Both the position numbers and the translations under genes were made by a program. The notes beneath the pieces were generated by a model, which saw only the letters and a program-made list of their open reading frames with translations, was not told where the DNA came from and did not search any database. A stretch of DNA of 64,000 nt. Source: Vulcanisaeta distributa JCM 11216 (GTDB lineage Archaea > Thermoproteota > Thermoprotei > Thermoproteales > Thermocladiaceae). Positions within the stretch are counted from its first letter, which is position 1. Each line of letters begins with the position of its first letter. This document shows positions 59,493 through 64,000 of the stretch, in pieces. The stretch covers positions 62,001-126,000 of the forward strand of contig NZ_BBBI01000001.1 in the NCBI RefSeq assembly GCF_001315985.1, read 5' to 3'.

Positions 59493-60587
59493 ATGTGCAC
59501 AATAGATGATTTACGTAATGCCGTAATCAACGGCATTACTAAGGCTGATGCTGAGGAATTCATGACGGAGTGCGACTTTAAGGATCTGGCCCGTGTCGCG
59601 AGTGAGCTTACGAGGAAGATAACTGGGGGGGATACCGCGACCGTGGTTAACAATGTCGTGATCAACTACTCAAACATATGCGTGGCCCAATGCCCAATAT
59701 GCGCCTTCTACAGGCCTAAGGGCCACCCTGAGGCCTACGTTAGAACCCCCTGAGGAAATAACAAAGGGCGTACTGGAGGCCAAGGCACGCTTTGGCGTGA
59801 CGGAACTGCACATAAACGGCGGATTCAACCCAGACCTAGGCATTGAGTACTTCGAGAATGTATTTAGATCAGTTAAGAAGGCGGCGCCTGACGTAATTAT
59901 TAAGGGGCCCACGGCAGCGGAGATAGACTTCTACGCAAGGGTTTGGAGAATGAGCACGAGAGAGGTGCTTGAGAGGTTTAGGGAGGCTGGTCTTGATGCG
60001 CTTAGCGGTGGTGGCGCGGAGATACTGAATGAGGAGGTTAGGAGGGTGATAACTCCGTATAAGTTCAATGCCGAGACCTGGCTCAGGATCCAGGAGGAGC
60101 CCATAGGGTTGGTCTTATGAGCAATGCAACCATGCTCTACGGCCATATCGAGAAGCCAAGGCACATCGTCGAGCACATCTTTGCAATTAAGGAGGTTCAG
60201 GAGAGGACCCATGGAATACTCCTCTTCATACCAATAAAGTTCGTTCCCTGGAACACGAAATTGTATAGGGATGGTCTAGTTAAGGGACCAGCACCAACAG
60301 AGTATGATGTAAAGGTCGTAGCCATTTCAAGGCTGATACTTGGTGATTCCATTAAGAGGATAGGTGCGTACTGGATCTCAACGGGTAAAAGATTGGCCTC
60401 GACGTTATTGATGGCCGGCGCCAACGACCTCGTTGGCACTATGATTAATGAGCAGGTACTTAAGCAGGCGGGTTCTAGGGAGTCAGTGACACTCGGCGAG
60501 TTGGCGCACATAGCCCGTGAGGCTGGGTTAAGGCTGTTCCTGAGAGATACGTTCCATAGAATACTCACTGAGGTAGGCAATGCATAG
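59493..60587 (+). CDS. mqnE: Aminofutalosine synthase (radical SAM)
   Basis: Joins the chorismate-derived enolpyruvyl-benzoate to SAM to form aminofutalosine. The radical SAM motif is CVAQCPICAFYR near residue 67; the C-terminal half has LLFIPIKFVPWNTKL, IGAYWISTGKRLAS and GANDLVGTMINEQVLKQAG, typical of MqnE. Pieces 59493-59753, 59797-60120 and 60117-60587; about 364 residues. The divergent mqnC and the following mqnA and mqnD complete the pathway steps present here. Confidence 0.87.
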
Positions 60588-60589
60588 AG

Positions 60590-61336
60590 ATGGTGATGAT
60601 GAACATAGTCAGGCTAAAGTATGCTCACTCAGACCCACTCTTCTATTACTCGGGGCTTAACCCAATATGGGCTAGCAATAATGAGTCAATTAGGCTGCTT
60701 CTTGAGGGCAAGGCAAGCATCGGCTTTGTACCGCTAACGTACGCTGCACATAACTGTGATGTGTTATATGTCGTCCCTAGGTTCGCTATTTACAGTGACG
60801 GGCCAGTTATATCCGCTAGGTTATTCAGGGGGGGCCTGGGCAGTGGGTACGCGGCCGTTAGTGACACAAGCGTTAATGCAATGGCCGTGAGGAGACTATT
60901 GGGTATTGACCTTAAGGTCATTGATGATCCATACAGGGCATTGAGGGATTTCGGAGCTGTGCTCGTTATTGGTGATGATGCCTTAAGAATGGTCGATGCT
61001 GGTTATCCGTATATACTGGACGTGGGTGAGCTATGGAGGGAGAGGGTAGGCCTGCCTCTGGTGTATGCGGTCATGGCCGTGACTAGGAATTATAATGAGG
61101 AGGAGTTAAACGTGGTTATAAATACCATCGAGAAATCTCTCGATCTCTTTGAGGAGGACCCAGAACCTGTTATTCAGTATACCGCGGGCAGGCTTGGCGT
61201 ATCCAGGGAATTAATTAGGCAGTACTTCAGGGCTATTAGGTATAGGGTCGATGATAGGGTTATTTCAGGGATTAATGAGGAACTGAGGACATTCGGTATA
61301 AATAATTGCCTACGTTTCCTAGGCAATAAAACTTAA
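60590..61336 (+). CDS. mqnA: Chorismate dehydratase
   Basis: Removes water from chorismate to make 3-(1-carboxyvinyloxy)benzoate, the entry to the futalosine pathway. 248 residues, intact, with a substrate-binding-protein-like fold: SIGFVPLTYAA, YAAVSDTSVNAMAVRRLLG, AVLVIGDDAL and LDVGELWRERVGLPLVYAV, all standard MqnA segments. It begins 3 bases after mqnE, so it is in the same operon. Confidence 0.9.
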   Translation: MVMMNIVRLKYAHSDPLFYYSGLNPIWASNNESIRLLLEGKASIGFVPLTYAAHNCDVLYVVPRFAIYSDGPVISARLFRGGLGSGYAAVSDTSVNAMAVRRLLGIDLKVIDDPYRALRDFGAVLVIGDDALRMVDAGYPYILDVGELWRERVGLPLVYAVMAVTRNYNEEELNVVINTIEKSLDLFEEDPEPVIQYTAGRLGVSRELIRQYFRAIRYRVDDRVISGINEELRTFGINNCLRFLGNKT

Positions 61337-61338
61337 TA
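61328..61338 (+). promoter_or_regulatory. TATA-like box before mqnD
   Basis: AAAACTTAATA is centred about 28 bases before ATG 61361. It overlaps the mqnA stop region, so mqnD may have its own promoter in addition to read-through. Confidence 0.4.
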
Positions 61339-61360
61339 CCACGGGTAAGGCCTTAGCCTG

Positions 61361-62180
61361 ATGGAGTTATTAATTGGGCATAGTCCTGACCCAGATGACG
61401 CATTCATGTTCTACGCACTGAAGAAAGGCTTAATTAAAGCGTCATTCACGGTAAGGGAATTCCTAGTCGATATTGAAACACTGAATAAATTGGCGATACA
61501 TGGTAGGATTGACGTCACGGCAGTGAGCACGCACGCCATGGCATACATAGGAAGTAAATACTACATACTCAGGGTCGGCGCTTCCATGGGGGGGCTTAGG
61601 TACGGCCCCCGTCGTCGTGGGTAATACCGCAAAGCCCGAGTTAGTCGCGGTACCCGGCACGTACACCACAGCAACACTATTAGTTAGGCTCGCAATGCCT
61701 AATGTAAAGACCGTAGAGGTACCTTTCGATAAGATCATGGATGCGGTAAAGGCTGGTGTAGTTGATGCAGGTGCATTAATACATGAGGGGGGGCAAATAA
61801 CTTATGAGAGGTATGGGCTTAGGAAGATCATAGACCTAGGTGAGTGGTGGTATGAGGAGACGAAGCTGCCAACACCCCCCCTTGGCCTGGACGTTGTTAA
61901 GGCCTCCCTGGGAATTGACGTGGCCAAGGCCGTTAAGGAGGCACTACTGGAGTCTATTGGGTACGCAATGAGTCACAGGGAGGAGGCCCTGGCGTATGCC
62001 ATGGAGTTCTCGAGGGGGGGCCTAAACATGGTTGACACTGATAGGTTCGTTAAGATGTACGTGAATGAGTACACCATGGACATGGGGGGGATTGATGGCG
62101 AGAGGGCAATTAGGGTGTTACTAGAAATGGGTCATGAAGATGGTTTACTGCCTGAACCCCCCCAATTGTTATTCGTCTAG
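61361..62180 (+). CDS. mqnD: 1,4-dihydroxy-6-naphthoate synthase
   Basis: Converts cyclic dehypoxanthinyl futalosine to 1,4-dihydroxy-6-naphthoate. Starts GHSPDPDDAFMFYALKKG (family SPCPNDTFIF), then VDIETLNKLAIHGRIDVTAVS, VPGTYTTATLLV, DAGALIHEGGQ and WWYEETKLPTPPLGL. Pieces 61361-61624 and 61617-62180, with a break near 61600 after a G7 run (61588-61594). About 273 residues. Confidence 0.88.
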
Positions 62181-62185
62181 CTCAC

Positions 62186-63252
62186 TTAATCACCACACCC
62201 AGTTCGGTTAGTCTACTTATTTCATCATGCGATAGGCCAAGTTCCATTAAAATCTCCGCGGTGTTTTCGCCCAGTCTCGGTGCCCTGCCCCCCCGCGACC
62301 TAGGTCTAGCGTCATTTATTACTAATGGGTTGAGGAATTCATTCACATTAAAACCTCTCGCAACTAATTGAGGGTCTTTCTCAAGGTCCTTTATGGAATT
62401 TACGGGGGGGCCGCTGGTACGTCATGGCTCCAAAGGAGTTTGAGAGCCTCGGCAACGGTGTACTTACCGAATTCCCTACTTAGCTCATTAATGACCTCCT
62501 TATCGAACTGCCTATTGATTAGGTCTTCACGGTTTAAGGCCCTGCATAACCCTCGCCAGAACTTAGTCTCTATGGCACCAATGGTTATGTAACCATCCCT
62601 GCATTTGTAAACGTTATAGAACGGGTACTTACCAGTTAGGCTTGGGTCTGCGCCCTCGTAGGTGATCGCCATGTTCAACGTATTGAAGAGCAACGCGGCC
62701 TCCATCATGGAGACCTCAACCCTACCACCAACACCACGTAGTAGTAGGGTTAGGACACCAATCACGCATAGCAGGGCTGAACCGACATCAGCAACCTGCA
62801 CAGTAAGTGGCCTTGGCACTCCATCACTGAATAGACCTGGGTCTAGTAGGCCCGCAACGCTGACCGTATTAATGTCGTGGTTTGGAAGCCTGAGTACGGT
62901 CCACCCTCTCCATAACCATTTATTGAGCAGTAAACAATCCTGTCATTAATTTCCCTGAGTCTCCCATAATCAATGCCAAGCTTCTCAGCAACACCGGTCT
63001 AAAGCCCTCGACAATCACGTGACTACTCCTGACCAATTTATAGAATAATTCCCTGCCCTCCTCAGTCTTCAGATTAATTGCTACGCTCCTTTTGCCGGCA
63101 TTCAACCATTCAAAAAGCTTTGGCGAGATCTCCCTTAGGTAATCACCGGTCTCCGTATCCTCAACCTTAATAACGTCAAAGCCAAGGTCAGCCAGTATTC
63201 TCGTCGCAACACCACCAGGAAAAAGCCTAGTTAGGTCTAAAACCCTAAACAT
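62186..63252 (-). CDS. Class III CoA-transferase (CaiB/BaiF family)
   Basis: Starts VLDLTRLFPGGVATRILADLGFDVIKVE, the classical first motif of the family; GKRSVAINLKTEEGRELF; later GGRVEVSMMEAALL, YNVYKCRDGYITIGA and the C-terminal RAPRLGENTAEIL. The catalytic Asp region may lie near VADVGSALL. Pieces 62920-63252 and 62400-62819, with tail to 62186 in another frame (breaks near 63003, 62900, 62405); about 355 residues. Moves CoA between acids or racemises 2-methylacyl-CoA; substrate not determinable. It converges with mqnD, 5 bases apart. Confidence 0.83.
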
Positions 63253-63267
63253 TGCGTATGCTGCATA

Positions 63268-63281
63268 CTTTAATTAATAAG
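63268..63281 (-). promoter_or_regulatory. TATA box of the CoA-transferase gene
   Basis: On the minus strand CTTATTAATTAAAG is centred about 23 bases before ATG 63252. Confidence 0.45.
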
Positions 63282-63300
63282 TGTTTAACACGTGGTTGAT

Positions 63301-63814
63301 TTAGGGATTGCCATTGTTCCTCTGTCCGTTGTTCTTAACCATGAACCATGTCCCTATCCCAACTGCACACAGTTTCTTGTTTGCATCGTATACATGACCC
63401 TCGCAACGGCCAAGTGCTTACCAGCCCTGATCACCCTGCCCTCCACAGTGAATGGCCCATTTATCAACGGCTCAAGGAAGTGAACCTTAAGCTCTGCAGT
63501 GTATTGATTAATGCCATCGTTAACGGTCATGACGGCAGTGCCAAGTACGGTATCGATCACGGTCATAACAACGCCACCGTGAACCATACCCCCCCCTGCC
63601 TAAGTATCTCACGCTTATATGGAAAAACAGCCTTAACATAGCCATCATTTACCTCCACAAACTCAAGGCCGATGAAGTTGAATAAGGGCTCATTACGCAG
63701 GTAATTGTTCATTAAATCAGCAATGTTAAGACCAGTGGATCTAGCCTTAAGAAACAACTCCCTAACACTACTTATTGATCCAGTCATTTTGATCAACTCA
63801 TCCCATGCTGACAC
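63301..63814 (-). CDS. Hotdog-fold thioesterase (PaaI-like)
   Basis: Acyl-CoA thioesterase family. The N-terminal part (63563-63814) ends at the G7 region around VWFTVALL; the rest (63354-63587) has VHGGVVMTVIDTVLGTAV, where the HGG plus later Asp are typical of PaaI-type enzymes, then TAELKVHFLEP. A short tail to TAA 63301 reads KLCAVGIGTWFMVKN in another frame. About 171 residues joined. GTG 63814 fits a TATA box at 63835-63845. Same strand as the CoA-transferase 48 bases downstream, so the pair may share a role. Confidence 0.82.
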
Positions 63815-63834
63815 GTAATATAGGTGAGGGAAGG

Positions 63835-63845
63835 CCTATTTAAAC
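63835..63845 (-). promoter_or_regulatory. TATA box of the thioesterase gene
   Basis: Read on the minus strand, GTTTAAATAGG is centred 26 bases before GTG 63814. Confidence 0.5.
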
Positions 63846-63893
63846 AAAGTTATGCTGATAAGTAAATAGTGATAAGTAACCTATAAAGTTAAA

Positions 63894-64000
63894 GATGACC
63901 TACACAGGGCAAGCGAGTCCAACAGTACTACCTAGTGGTAGCCCCAATGGCTAAGGGCTACACAATTAGTTAGGGGGGGTAGTTCGAAAATAATAACCCA
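63894..64000 (+). other. Possible 5' end of an unidentified gene
   Basis: A candidate ATG at 63894 (MTYTGQASPTVLPSG) follows a CTATAAAGTTAAAG stretch, suggesting that a plus-strand gene starts here and continues past the window. The frame hits a stop after 19 codons, possibly another sequence error, and the rest is too short to identify. Confidence 0.25.

Noticed and set aside
1-64000. Poly-G tracts as phase-variation switches or programmed frameshift sites
   Set aside because: The tracts lie in nearly every housekeeping gene on both strands, and many frame breaks lie away from them. Extra glycines in invariant catalytic motifs point to sequence error.
1-64000. Stop-codon reassignment or read-through as the cause of split genes
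   Set aside because: Motifs continue in a different reading frame, not past an in-frame stop in the same frame, so recoding would not restore the proteins.
1-64000. CRISPR arrays, tRNA or rRNA genes
   Set aside because: I scanned the gaps for regular direct repeats and cloverleaf-like sequences and saw none that I could support.

Overview
The window reads as a hyperthermophilic crenarchaeon of the Thermoproteales, probably close to Vulcanisaeta or Caldivirga (inferred from gene content, not from a search). Supporting signs are an archaeal GHMP-type shikimate kinase, a transketolase split into two genes, a 3-hydroxyacyl-CoA dehydrogenase fused to a crotonase, THEP1, AbrB-type regulators, and TATA boxes 24-30 bases before start codons (leaderless transcripts). 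I saw no rRNA, tRNA or CRISPR array.

Sequence quality governs everything here. Runs of exactly seven G or C occur about three times per kb on both strands, and many carry one extra glycine codon inside near-invariant motifs (for example TrpB GAGQWG reads GAGGQWGG). Single-base losses also break most genes longer than about 700 bases. I give whole-gene spans with the breaks noted; I take nearly all breaks to be sequence error, not pseudogenes.

Layout. 1-7399: chorismate pathway (aroF, aroB, aroE, aroD on the other strand, aroK, split transketolase, aroA). 7511-14344: an orphan 2-oxoacid oxidoreductase gamma-like gene and all tryptophan genes (trpC reversed, then trpA, B, D, F, E, G). 14452-19005: PEP synthase, an AbrB regulator and dihydroorotase. 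19048-24099: SUF Fe-S assembly (sufC divergent from two tandem sufB copies and sufD). 24104-31443: methyltransferase, PhoU-like regulator, THEP1, an ATPase, metallophosphoesterase, inositol-phosphatase family protein, small zinc proteins and a second methyltransferase.

31511-46792 is an acyl-CoA/lipid region: acyl-CoA ligase, lactamase-fold hydrolase, amidohydrolase, enoyl-CoA hydratase, Zn-ribbon OB-fold protein, SCPx-type thiolase, 3-hydroxyacyl-CoA dehydrogenase/crotonase fusion, two SCP2 proteins, a 2-hydroxyacid dehydrogenase with a ThDP enzyme, zinc alcohol dehydrogenase, acyl-CoA dehydrogenase and an acetoacetate-decarboxylase-like protein. Four promoters here share an 11-base element exactly six bases upstream of the TATA box. 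46884-51225 holds two related secreted proteins, a polytopic membrane protein and a phospholipase-C-like phosphoesterase with a membrane tail.

51222-56385 is a tightly overlapping glycerol / glycerol-3-phosphate operon. 56446-58259 holds toxin-antitoxin genes, a Rieske protein and a retropepsin-like protein. 58288-62180 encodes the futalosine route to menaquinone (mqnC, E, A, D), which starts from the chorismate made by the first region. 62186-63814 has a class III CoA-transferase and a hotdog thioesterase, and an unidentified gene may begin near the right end.
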